8,409 bases of DNA, taken from NCBI GenBank assembly GCA_016219235.1, contig JACRBO010000028.1:1-8409 (forward strand), in the 5' to 3' direction. The notes under the pieces are model-generated. The model was not told the origin of the DNA, did not search any database, and saw nothing but the letters and a program-made list of their open reading frames with translations. The translations under genes and the position numbers were made by a program. This DNA comes from Chloroflexota bacterium (GTDB lineage Bacteria > Chloroflexota > Anaerolineae > Fen-1058). This document shows, piece by piece, positions 1 through 6,976 of this stretch; position 1 is the stretch's first letter; every line of letters begins with the position of its first letter.

Positions 1-78
1 CATGGTATCACGCCCGCGAAGCGGGCTTCCTGATCGGTGCCGTCGATTTTCAATCGATGGCAAAGTGTGGAGGTCAAC
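1..78 (+). promoter_or_regulatory. Structured 5' leader of the aro operon (3' end only)
   Basis: Two hairpins precede the aroF ribosome site. The first pairs GCCCGC (12-17) with GCGGGC (21-26) around a GAA loop. The second pairs 38-48 with 52-62 around a TTC loop: 11 bp including one G·U pair. Neither is followed by a strong U-run, and the second ends 6 nt before the Shine-Dalgarno. The first bases (TGGTATCACG, 3-12) resemble the tRNA-acceptor-binding bulge of T-box leaders (TGGTACCRCG). If real, TGGT would fit a tRNA with discriminator A such as tRNA-Tyr or tRNA-Phe. Most of any T-box would lie outside the window, so that identity is a guess. The hairpins are read directly from the sequence. 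Confidence 0.4.
69..74 (+). promoter_or_regulatory. Shine-Dalgarno of aroF (decides the start)
   Basis: GGAGGT lies 4 nt before the ATG at 79. It supports that ATG over the upstream in-frame GTG at 37, which would fall inside the second leader hairpin. Confidence 0.85.
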
Positions 79-1089
79 ATGATCATTGTCATGAAGAGCG
101 GCGCCAGTGCGAAACAAATCTCAGCAGCAGTCTCGCGCGTCGAGGCGCTGGGCTATCGCGTGCATCTGTCGCAAGGCGAAGAGCGCACCATCATCGGCGT
201 GATCGGCGACGATCGCCCGATCGATCGATCGGCCTTTGAATTGCTGGACGGTGTCGAGAAAACGGTGCCGATCTTAAAGCCGTTCAAGCTGGCCTCACGC
301 GACATGCATCCGCAAGATACCGTCGTCGCGCTGAATGGTGTGAAAATCGGCGAGCCGCAGATCGTCATCATGGCGGGGCCGTGCGCGGTGGAAAGCCGCT
401 CGCAAATTCTGGAAACCGCGCAGGCTGTGAAAGAAGCGGGTGCGCAAGTGCTGCGCGGCGGCGCTTACAAGCCGCGCACTTCACCGTACAGCTTTCAAGG
501 TCTCGGCGAAGAAGGCTTGCAGCTGTTGGCTGAAGCGCGCGATTTGACCGGCTTGCCGGTCGTGACCGAAGTGATGGCTCCCGAGCAAGTGCCGCTCGTC
601 GCCAAATACGCCGACATGTTGCAAATCGGCGCGCGCAACATGCAGAATTATGCGCTGCTGCACGCGGCTGGCGAGGCGAATCATCCGGTGCTGTTGAAGC
701 GTGGCATGATGTCCACCATCGAAGAACTGTTCATGGCGGCGGAATACATTCTTTCGCACGGCAACATGCGCGTGGCGTTATGCGAACGCGGCATCCGCAC
801 CTTCGAGCGTTACACGCGCAACACAACCGACATCAACGCCATCCCCGTCATCAAGCAGATGTCGCACTTGCCCGTCATTCTCGATCCATCGCACGGCACC
901 GGTAAGTGGGAATACGTGACGGCGGTCGCACGCGCGGGCATCGCCGCCGGCGCAGACGGCCTGATCATCGAGGTGCATCCGCGGCCCGAAGAAGCCGCCT
1001 CCGACGGCGCGCAGAGTTTGAAGCCGGAAAAGTTCGCGCAGTTGGTGCGTGAAGTGCGCGCCATCGCCGAAGTGGTCGGGCGCAAATAA
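79..1089 (+). CDS. aroF: 3-deoxy-7-phosphoheptulonate synthase (DAHP synthase), type Iβ with regulatory domain
   Basis: Cytosolic enzyme that condenses phosphoenolpyruvate with erythrose 4-phosphate, the committed first step of the shikimate pathway. The protein is 336 aa. Residues 1 to about 70 form the ferredoxin-like (ACT-like) domain that in the T. maritima enzyme mediates feedback inhibition by Tyr/Phe; the TIM barrel follows. Visible motifs are AGPCAVES (metal ligand C102), [16 protein letters not shown] (R126, K131), DPSH (H272), IIEVHP (E298) and SDG (D309). These positions equal the T. maritima numbering exactly, which confirms the ATG at 79; the in-frame GTG at 37 would add 14 unsupported residues. 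It is the first gene of the operon, and tyrA follows after 16 nt. Feedback control by Tyr/Phe is inferred from the domain, not shown here. Confidence 0.97.
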   Translation: MIIVMKSGASAKQISAAVSRVEALGYRVHLSQGEERTIIGVIGDDRPIDRSAFELLDGVEKTVPILKPFKLASRDMHPQDTVVALNGVKIGEPQIVIMAGPCAVESRSQILETAQAVKEAGAQVLRGGAYKPRTSPYSFQGLGEEGLQLLAEARDLTGLPVVTEVMAPEQVPLVAKYADMLQIGARNMQNYALLHAAGEANHPVLLKRGMMSTIEELFMAAEYILSHGNMRVALCERGIRTFERYTRNTTDINAIPVIKQMSHLPVILDPSHGTGKWEYVTAVARAGIAAGADGLIIEVHPRPEEAASDGAQSLKPEKFAQLVREVRAIAEVVGRK

Positions 1090-1105
1090 CCAGGATGCAA
1101 GAGGC

Positions 1106-1963
1106 ATGATGCAAGAAGCACTGCGCCATTGCCACGTTGGAATAATCGGGCTGGGCCTGATGGGCGGCTCGCTGGCGATGGCGCTGCGCGAGGCGCAAGC
1201 GTGCGCGGCGATCAGCGGCTACGATGTCGATCAAAATACGCTCGATCAAGCACTGCGGCGTGGGATTATCGATCGCCCGATCGATCTCGGCGGCGATCAC
1301 GTCGATGTGTTGATACTGGCTGCGCCCGTCAACGCCATCCTCGATTGGCTGATCAAGATTCCGGCGGTTTTTTCCGGCGATTTTCACGTGATTGACCTCG
1401 GCTCGACCAAAGGCGCGATCACGGCGGTGATGCAGTCACTGCCCGATCGCATCAGCCCGCTGGGCGGGCACCCGATGTGCGGCAAAGAGACCTCGGGTCT
1501 GGGTGTCGCCACGCCCGATCTGTATCGTAAGTGCTTGTTCGTCCTCACGCCGCTCGATCGCACCCACGCGACGACGCTGGCTGTGGCTCAGCAATTGATC
1601 GACGTGATCAGCGCGCGGGCGTTCATCCTCGACCCCGATCGACACGATCAACTCGCCGCCGCGATCAGCCATGTGCCGTACCTCACATCAATCGCTTTGG
1701 GTGAAGCGGCGCTGCAAGCGCACGACGAGGCTGCCTGGGAAATGGCGGCCTCCGGCTTCCGAGACAGCACACGGCTGGCTGCTTCAGATGTAACGATGAT
1801 GTTGGATATCATCCTCTCGAATCGTGAGGGTGTATTGACTGGTCTATCACGCTTGCGCACAGCGCTCGATATGCTGGCTGATCTGATCGAGCAGGACGAT
1901 CGAGCGGCGCTGCAATCGGTTATGGACGCCGCTCGATCTCGGCGAACAACATTATTTACGTGA
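1106..1963 (+). CDS. tyrA: Prephenate dehydrogenase (monofunctional)
   Basis: Oxidatively decarboxylates prephenate to 4-hydroxyphenylpyruvate, the branch toward tyrosine. The protein is about 285 aa. The N-terminal Rossmann domain has GxGxxG (G15-L-G17-L-M-G20) followed by GGSLA, with D40 at the end of the second strand, which favours NAD+ over NADP+. DLGSTK occurs at 97-102. GGHPMCGKE carries the conserved His (H122). The helical dimerisation domain contains SHVPYL (H189) and GFRDSTR (R223, probable prephenate-binding Arg). There is no fused chorismate mutase and no C-terminal ACT domain. Two adjacent ATGs (1106, 1109) are possible starts; GAGG at 1101-1104 spaces better with 1109. A GTG at 1049 would overlap aroF by 41 nt and is unlikely. 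It lies 16 nt after aroF and 7 nt before aroA. Confidence 0.95.
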   Translation: MMQEALRHCHVGIIGLGLMGGSLAMALREAQACAAISGYDVDQNTLDQALRRGIIDRPIDLGGDHVDVLILAAPVNAILDWLIKIPAVFSGDFHVIDLGSTKGAITAVMQSLPDRISPLGGHPMCGKETSGLGVATPDLYRKCLFVLTPLDRTHATTLAVAQQLIDVISARAFILDPDRHDQLAAAISHVPYLTSIALGEAALQAHDEAAWEMAASGFRDSTRLAASDVTMMLDIILSNREGVLTGLSRLRTALDMLADLIEQDDRAALQSVMDAARSRRTTLFT

Positions 1964-1970
1964 GTGTGCT

Positions 1971-3263
1971 ATGAACTGGACAGTCCAATCTTCAAACGGC
2001 TTGCGTGGCAATGTGTATGTCCCCGGCGACAAATCGATCTCGCATCGCGCGTTGATGCACGCGGCCTTAGCAGACGGCGCCAGCCGCATCACGAACTTCC
2101 TGCAAGCAGGCGTGACTGAAGCGATGCTGCGCTGTGTGCGAGATTTGGGTGTTAAAGTCGAAGAAAAAGCGGGTGGCGAAATTCTCGTGCACGGCGGTCA
2201 ACTGCGTTCGCCTGCGACAATGTTGGATTGTGGTAACTCCGGCGCGACGATCCGCATGTTGATGGGCGCATTGGCCGGTCAACACACGGTAACTTCAACA
2301 CTCACTGGATCAGCCGGCTTGCGTCGCCGCCCGATGAAGCGCGTGGCCGAACCGCTGCGCTTGATGGGCGCAAACATTGACGTGGACACGCCGCCGCTGA
2401 CGATTCGCGGCCAACAACTTCATGGCATCGAGTATACTCTACCTGTCGCCAGCGCACAGATCAAAGCGGCGATTTTGCTGGCCGCGCTGCAAGCCGACGG
2501 ACCGACGACGATTCATGAACCGGGGCCATCACGCGATCATTCTGAAAGGCTGCTGCGTTCGATCGGAGTAACGGTGGTTTCTCAGGGCAACAGCGTGGTG
2601 CTCACGCCACCCGATCGGCCGGTGGCCGCCTTCGAGGCCGCTGTCCCCGGTGACATCTCGTCGGCGGCTTTTCTTCTGGCCGCGGCCGCACTCGTGCCGA
2701 ACTCCGAAGCGGTGATCCCGGCGGTGGGCGTGAACGACACGCGCACCGGCATTCTCGACGCGCTGCTGCACATGGGGGCGACGATTCGCCTTGAAAACCC
2801 GCGTGAAATCAACGGCGAACCGATCGCGGACATGGCGATTAAAACCAGTGACCTGCGCGGCATCTCGGTTGATGGCGATTGGGTCGTGCGCATGATCGAC
2901 GAGTTCCCGATCTTCGCGCTGCTGGCGACACAGGCGCAGGGCGAGACCCTCGTGCGCGACGCCGAGGAATTGCGCGTGAAGGAATCGGATCGAATTGCGT
3001 CGCTGGCGCTGGAACTACGCAAACTTGGCGCACAGATCGAAGAACGGCCCGATGGTTTCTGCATTGAAGGGCCGACACGCTTGCATGGCGCGGTCGTCGA
3101 TTCGCACGGCGATCACCGGCTGGCGATGTCGCTGGCTGTAGCGGGCTTGATCGCTGACGGTGAAACGACGATCACGAACGCCGAAGCCTATCGCGAATCG
3201 TTCCCGAACTTTGTGACGTTGATGCGTGATTTAGGCGCAGAAATGGGGACGGACACAGATTAA
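1971..3263 (+). CDS. aroA: 3-phosphoshikimate 1-carboxyvinyltransferase (EPSP synthase)
   Basis: Transfers the enolpyruvyl group of PEP to shikimate 3-phosphate, giving EPSP. At 430 aa it has normal family length. Motifs are PGDKSISHR (K21, S22, R26), DCGNSGATIR (88-95), SSAAFLLAAA, MIDEFPI (catalytic D310), ELRVKESDR (E338, R341), GDHRLAM (R383) and YRESFPNF near the C-terminus. In the PEP/glyphosate loop, E. coli N94-A95-G96-T97-A98-M99-R100-P101 corresponds to N89-S90-G91-A92-T93-I94-R95-M96. The Gly is kept, but T97 is Ala and P101 is Met. The last residues (GTDTD and the TAA stop) are encoded by a repeat element that starts near 3245, so the natural C-terminus may have been replaced. There is no clear Shine-Dalgarno; the start lies 7 nt after the tyrA stop and is probably reached by coupled translation. 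Confidence 0.97.
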   Translation: MNWTVQSSNGLRGNVYVPGDKSISHRALMHAALADGASRITNFLQAGVTEAMLRCVRDLGVKVEEKAGGEILVHGGQLRSPATMLDCGNSGATIRMLMGALAGQHTVTSTLTGSAGLRRRPMKRVAEPLRLMGANIDVDTPPLTIRGQQLHGIEYTLPVASAQIKAAILLAALQADGPTTIHEPGPSRDHSERLLRSIGVTVVSQGNSVVLTPPDRPVAAFEAAVPGDISSAAFLLAAAALVPNSEAVIPAVGVNDTRTGILDALLHMGATIRLENPREINGEPIADMAIKTSDLRGISVDGDWVVRMIDEFPIFALLATQAQGETLVRDAEELRVKESDRIASLALELRKLGAQIEERPDGFCIEGPTRLHGAVVDSHGDHRLAMSLAVAGLIADGETTITNAEAYRESFPNFVTLMRDLGAEMGTDTD

Positions 3264-3316
3264 CACAGCTACACACAGATGCTGAAGCAATCTGTGAAAT
3301 CTGCGTCCCGGTTTTT
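3245..3316. repeat. Junction element 1: ACACAGATT tandem with inverted arm and T-run
   Basis: The left part repeats ACACAG at 3253, 3263 and 3273, an exact 10-bp period. The right part holds AATCTGTG (3289) and AATCTGCG (3298), the inverted form. The outer GGGAC (3246-3250) pairs with GTCCC (3305-3309), so the element can fold as an imperfect hairpin. TTTTT (3312-3316) follows, two bases before the aroE ATG. The element covers the last codons and stop of aroA and the whole aroA–aroE gap. It resembles an intrinsic terminator by shape, but the inner stem is interrupted. Confidence 0.7.
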
Positions 3317-3318
3317 CT

Positions 3319-4128
3319 ATGACACGAATAGTCGGACTCATCGGTTGGCCGGTGGAGCACAGCCGCTCGCCGGCGATGCACAACGCCGCCTTCAAGGCAC
3401 TCGATCTTGATTGGCAGTATATCCTGTTGCCCACGCCACTCGATCAACTCGAAGCGGTGGTCGGCCGCATTCGCTCGGGAGAACTATCGGGCGCGAACGT
3501 GACCATTCCGCACAAACAGGCCGTCAGGCCGTTCCTCGATGAAATCGATCTGGCAGCGCAAGCGGTCGGCGCGGTGAATACGATCGTGCAGCGGGCCGAT
3601 CGGCTGATCGGCTTTAACACCGATACATTTGGTTTCAAACGCTCCTTGTTGGAAACCGGGATCGTGATCGAAGATCAACCGTGCGCTATTTTGGGCGCCG
3701 GCGGATCGGCGCGGGCGGTGGTGCATGTACTGCGCGAGTTGGGTGCGCGGATCACGATCTATGCGCGCGATGTGACCAAAGCCAGGAAGGTATCATCGGC
3801 TGCACGATCGTTGCGTGAAGTTGCGCACATCGATCCGGCGACGCGCTTGATCGTGAATACAACGCCCGTCGGCCTGTCGCCCAACGTGACGGCGTCACCG
3901 TGGCCCGCTGATGTGCCGCTGCCACCGCAGGCGTTGGTGTTTGATCTGCTCAACAATCCGCCGCGCACGCGCTTGGTGCAGCAAGCCGAAGAACAAGGTC
4001 TGCGCGCGCTGAACGGTTGGGACATGTTGGTCTATCAAGGTGCGGCGGCTTTCAAATTGTGGACGGGTGTGGAGCCGCCGGTCGAGGTGATGATGACGGG
4101 GCTGCGTGAAGCGATGAGTGACGAGTGA
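3319..4128 (+). CDS. aroE: Shikimate dehydrogenase (NADP+)
   Basis: Reduces 3-dehydroshikimate to shikimate. The 269-aa protein has normal length. The substrate domain shows SRSPAMHNAAF (S15, S17), GANVTIPHK (catalytic K66), VGAVNTI (N87) and GFNTD (D102). The Rossmann loop is GAGGSARA (126-133), and NTTPVGL follows. The C-terminal part has GWDMLVYQGAAAF (Q240). In the segment VFDLLNNPP, the position usually filled by a conserved Tyr that contacts shikimate (D-L-x-Y-N-P) is Asn212. The C-terminal MSDE and stop are written by heptamer repeat units. No Shine-Dalgarno is visible: the ATG directly follows a hairpin and T-run. The gene is 55 nt after aroA and 27 nt before aroC. Confidence 0.96.
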   Translation: MTRIVGLIGWPVEHSRSPAMHNAAFKALDLDWQYILLPTPLDQLEAVVGRIRSGELSGANVTIPHKQAVRPFLDEIDLAAQAVGAVNTIVQRADRLIGFNTDTFGFKRSLLETGIVIEDQPCAILGAGGSARAVVHVLRELGARITIYARDVTKARKVSSAARSLREVAHIDPATRLIVNTTPVGLSPNVTASPWPADVPLPPQALVFDLLNNPPRTRLVQQAEEQGLRALNGWDMLVYQGAAAFKLWTGVEPPVEVMMTGLREAMSDE

Positions 4129-4150
4129 TGAGTGACAAGTGACAAGTGAG
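4116..4150. repeat. Junction element 2: five tandem heptamers RAGTGAY
   Basis: Five back-to-back 7-mers run GAGTGAC, GAGTGAT, GAGTGAC, AAGTGAC, AAGTGAG with no spacer. The first units encode the end of AroE and its TGA stop; the last ends 5 nt before the aroC ATG. There is no inverted arm here, unlike the related element at 5321-5368. Confidence 0.9.
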
Positions 4151-4155
4151 AAAAT

Positions 4156-5319
4156 ATGTTGCGATTCTTGACGGCGGGTGAATCACACGGGTCGCAGTTG
4201 ACGGCGATACTCGATGGGCTGGTGGCGGGCGTGCCGCTGTCGTCGGCCGAGATCGATTGTGATCTGGCGAAGCGGCAGGTAGGTTACGGCGCGGGACCAC
4301 GGATGAAGATCGAAACCGATCAGGCGCGGATCACGGGCGGGGTGTTGGGCGGCCATACAACGGGCGCGCCAATCGCATTGACCGTTGATAATCTTGATCA
4401 CGCCAAGTGGGCGGATCGGGACATCGCGCCGCTGACGATTCCGCGGCCCGGCCACGCCGATCTGACCGGCGCGATCAAGTATGGCTACAAGGAATTGCGC
4501 CTCGCATTGGAACGCGCCTCGGCCCGCGAGACGGCGGCGCGTGTGGCCGTGGGCGCGATTTGCCGCAAATTTCTCGGTGAATTCGGCATTGTCATCGGAT
4601 CGTATGTCACTTCGATCGGCGCGGTTGACGCCAACGTGAGCGACGAGGTGAGTTATCTCGATCGTTTCGCACAGGCCGATCAATCCGATGTGCGCTGTCC
4701 GGATGCAGACGCTGCGTCGAAGATGCATGCTGAGATTCGCGCGGCGATGGAAGCCAAAGACACGCTGGGCGGTATCACCGAAGTGGTGGCACTGCATGTG
4801 CCGCCGGGCCTGGGGACGCACGTGCAGTGGGATCGACGTTTGTCGGCGCGATTGATCGGCGCGTTGTCGAGCGTGCACGCGATGAAGGGCGTGGAGATCG
4901 GTTCGGCGTTTGAGAATGCACACAAGCGCGGTACACAGGTGCATGACGAAATCCTGCGCGACGGCGATCGGATTGTGCGGGCGACGAATCGAGCGGGCGG
5001 GTTCGAGGGCGGCATCACGACGGGCGAACCGATCGTGGCGCGCGTGGCGATGAAGCCGATCAGTACGACGCTGAATCCGCTGCGCTCGATCGATCTGGCG
5101 ACGGGTGAGGAGACGCGCACGACCTACGAACGTTCGGACTTTTGCGCGACGCCGCGCGCGGGTGTCATCCTCGAAGCGATGATGGCCTTCGTGCTGGCCG
5201 ACGCGCTGATCGAAAAACTCGGCGGCGACAGCCTGTCCGAAATGAAGCCGCGCTTCGAAACATTGCGCCGCGCACGGCTGGAAGATTTGGTGATGGATAA
5301 TGTGGTGTGGAAATTCTGA
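4156..5319 (+). CDS. aroC: Chorismate synthase
   Basis: Converts EPSP to chorismate by anti-1,4-elimination using reduced FMN, the last common step. The 387-aa protein is full length. It begins MLRFLTAGESHG (catalytic H11), followed by the KRQVGYG and GPRMKIE segment, SGV-like TGGVLGG, and RPGHADL (H100). It continues with the ERASARETAARVAVGA signature and, near the C-terminus, RSDFCATPRAGV and EAMMAFVLADA. All family signatures are present. The start is unambiguous because the conserved N-terminus begins at residue 1. Only a weak GTGAG from the last heptamer lies upstream, so translation may rely on coupling from aroE. The next gene starts 70 nt later, beyond a fold-back heptamer element. 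Confidence 0.97.
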   Translation: MLRFLTAGESHGSQLTAILDGLVAGVPLSSAEIDCDLAKRQVGYGAGPRMKIETDQARITGGVLGGHTTGAPIALTVDNLDHAKWADRDIAPLTIPRPGHADLTGAIKYGYKELRLALERASARETAARVAVGAICRKFLGEFGIVIGSYVTSIGAVDANVSDEVSYLDRFAQADQSDVRCPDADAASKMHAEIRAAMEAKDTLGGITEVVALHVPPGLGTHVQWDRRLSARLIGALSSVHAMKGVEIGSAFENAHKRGTQVHDEILRDGDRIVRATNRAGGFEGGITTGEPIVARVAMKPISTTLNPLRSIDLATGEETRTTYERSDFCATPRAGVILEAMMAFVLADALIEKLGGDSLSEMKPRFETLRRARLEDLVMDNVVWKF

Positions 5320-5320
5320 C

Positions 5321-5368
5321 GAGTAATGAGTAATGAGTAATTCACGTTTTACTCATTACTCGTTACTC
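5321..5368. repeat. Junction element 3: fold-back of three plus three GAGTAAT heptamers
   Basis: Three exact GAGTAAT units (5321-5341) are followed by a 6-nt TCACGT loop (5342-5347) and three inverted units, TTTACTC, ATTACTC and GTTACTC (5348-5368). The arms pair over 20 of 21 positions, including one G·U pair. No T-run follows, so it is a poor intrinsic terminator, though it could stabilise or process mRNA. The unit belongs to the same RAGTRAY family as element 2. It starts 2 nt after the aroC stop codon. Confidence 0.92.
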
Positions 5369-5389
5369 AATTGGCTCGGATTGGACTAA

Positions 5390-6976
5390 ATGGAACCTAA
5401 TCTCATTCTCACCGGCTTTATGGGCACGGGCAAGACCACCGTCGGCAAGGCGATTGCCGAACGGTTGAAGCGCCCGTTTATCGACACGGATGCGTGGATT
5501 GAGGAACGCGCGGGCAAATCCGTGGCGGCGATCTTTGCCGAAGACGGCGAGGATCGTTTTCGTGCGTGGGAGGCTGAAGCGTGTGCGGCGTTCAGCGAAC
5601 CGCAAGAACTGGTCATCGCGACGGGCGGCTGGATGCTGGGACCGATGCACAATCGGGAGTTGATGGAGCAGGGCGGACGGATCGTGTGTTTGACTGCGAC
5701 ACCGGAAGCGATCATGGAACGAGTGGGCGCGGCGACCGATCGACCGTTGTTGGCAAGTGAAGATCGCGTAGAGAGAGTGCGCGGGTTGCTGAAACAGCGC
5801 AACGCCGTTTATCGCTCGTTTCCGTGGCAAGTCAACACCACCGAGATGAGTCCGGCTGAAGTGATGCTGCACGTGATGGCGCTCTATGGCGCGATCACGA
5901 ATCTGGTTGAACCAGACACGTTTGAACTGCCGATGCACGAACGCTCGATGTCGATCCTGCTGGGCGCGGATGTGTTGAACGCGCTGGGCGTCATGTTGCG
6001 CGCGCGCGGCTTGCGCGGTCGCGTGGCTCTGATCAGCGATTCGAACGTCGCGCCGTTGTACGGCGAGCGCGTGGCCAAGTCGCTGTCAATGTCGGGTTTT
6101 GAGCCGGTGCTGCTGCGCGTGCCGGCCGGGGAAGCCAGCAAGACACTGGAGACAGCGGGCGTGTTGTACGAGAAACTGGTCGAAGGCGGTATCGAACGCA
6201 ACGGACTGATTATCGCTTTGGGCGGCGGCATGATCGGCGATCTGGCGGGCTTTGTCGCGGCGACGTATCTGCGCGGCATTCAGTGGATCGATGTGCCGAC
6301 CTCGCTGCTGGCGATGATCGACGCGAGTATCGGCGGCAAAGTCGGCGTCGATTTGTCCGCCGGCAAGAACCTCGTCGGCGCGTTTCATCCGCCGCTGTTG
6401 ACGATCAGTGACATGACGACGCTGCACTCGCTGCCGGGCCGGGAATTTCGATCTGGGCTGGCGGAAATGATCAAGGCGGGTGTGATTGGAGATGCCGAAC
6501 TGTTTGCAATGTTCGAGTCCGGCGGAACGGATTTGCCGGAGATGATGCGGCGTTCGATACAAGTCAAGGTCGATGTCGTGCGCGAGGATCCTTTCGAGCG
6601 GGGACGGCGCGCGGCGTTGAACCTGGGCCACACGATCGGCCACGGCATCGAGTCGGCGTCGAAATTTGAACTGCTGCACGGCGAAGCGATCGCGATTGGT
6701 ACGATCGCCGAGGCGCGTGTGGCCGAACGGATGGGGCTGGCGCGATCGGGCGTGGCGGATCGAATCGAGCGTGTGATCGAACGAGTGGACTTGCCGACGC
6801 GGTTTGTCGGTTTGGACATCGAAGAGATCATCGCGCTAATGCAAGCCGACAAGAAGAAAAAGGGCGGGCGTTTGAAGTATGCGTTGCCGCGCGATGTCGG
6901 CGATGTGGTGACTGGCGTGAACGTCAATGCTGAAGTAGTGGTTGAAGTACTGACTGAGATGAAGGAGTCCGCATGA
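5390..6976 (+). CDS. aroKB: Bifunctional shikimate kinase / 3-dehydroquinate synthase
   Basis: A 528-aa fusion covering two non-consecutive pathway steps. The N-terminal kinase (about 1-165) phosphorylates shikimate: Walker A GFMGTGKT (9-16), D34, R58, E61, RPLL lid Arg R118 and R137. The shikimate-binding Gly triplet reads G79-G80-W81 instead of GGG. The C-terminal synthase (about 185-528) cyclises DAHP to 3-dehydroquinate with NAD+ and a divalent metal. It shows [13 protein letters not shown] (G278-280), [36 protein letters not shown] (metal ligand E359), NLGHTIGH (H414) and LLHGE (H430). The same fusion is known in Thermotoga. No strong Shine-Dalgarno precedes the ATG. The stop overlaps the aroQ start by 4 nt. 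Confidence 0.96.
   Translation: MEPNLILTGFMGTGKTTVGKAIAERLKRPFIDTDAWIEERAGKSVAAIFAEDGEDRFRAWEAEACAAFSEPQELVIATGGWMLGPMHNRELMEQGGRIVCLTATPEAIMERVGAATDRPLLASEDRVERVRGLLKQRNAVYRSFPWQVNTTEMSPAEVMLHVMALYGAITNLVEPDTFELPMHERSMSILLGADVLNALGVMLRARGLRGRVALISDSNVAPLYGERVAKSLSMSGFEPVLLRVPAGEASKTLETAGVLYEKLVEGGIERNGLIIALGGGMIGDLAGFVAATYLRGIQWIDVPTSLLAMIDASIGGKVGVDLSAGKNLVGAFHPPLLTISDMTTLHSLPGREFRSGLAEMIKAGVIGDAELFAMFESGGTDLPEMMRRSIQVKVDVVREDPFERGRRAALNLGHTIGHGIESASKFELLHGEAIAIGTIAEARVAERMGLARSGVADRIERVIERVDLPTRFVGLDIEEIIALMQADKKKKGGRLKYALPRDVGDVVTGVNVNAEVVVEVLTEMKESA
6962..6967 (+). promoter_or_regulatory. Shine-Dalgarno of aroQ inside aroKB
   Basis: AAGGAG lies 5 nt before the ATG at 6973. Together with the ATGA overlap it indicates translational coupling of aroQ to aroKB. 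Confidence 0.85.

Noticed and set aside
37..78. In-frame GTG start that would lengthen AroF by 14 residues
   Set aside because: It lies within a leader hairpin, has no Shine-Dalgarno, and would break the exact match of catalytic residue numbers to T. maritima DAHP synthase.
1049..1105. GTG start for tyrA overlapping the end of aroF
   Set aside because: The extra residues before the Rossmann motif match nothing in the family; ATG 1106/1109 gives the usual short N-terminus.
2433..2438. TATACT as an internal promoter -10 box within aroA
   Set aside because: No -35-like hexamer lies at 16-18 nt upstream, and no gene start follows nearby.
2582..3064. Antisense open frame (160 codons) inside aroA
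   Set aside because: A Ser/Arg-rich shadow with no motif; the opposite strand carries all EPSP synthase signatures.
4183..4944. Long antisense open frame (253 codons) inside aroC
   Set aside because: A GC-rich shadow of a clearly conserved gene; its Arg/His/Gln-rich translation shows no domain.
5321..5368. Fold-back as a rho-independent terminator of the operon
   Set aside because: The stem is strong but AT-rich, with no T-run after it, and the pathway genes continue on the same strand.
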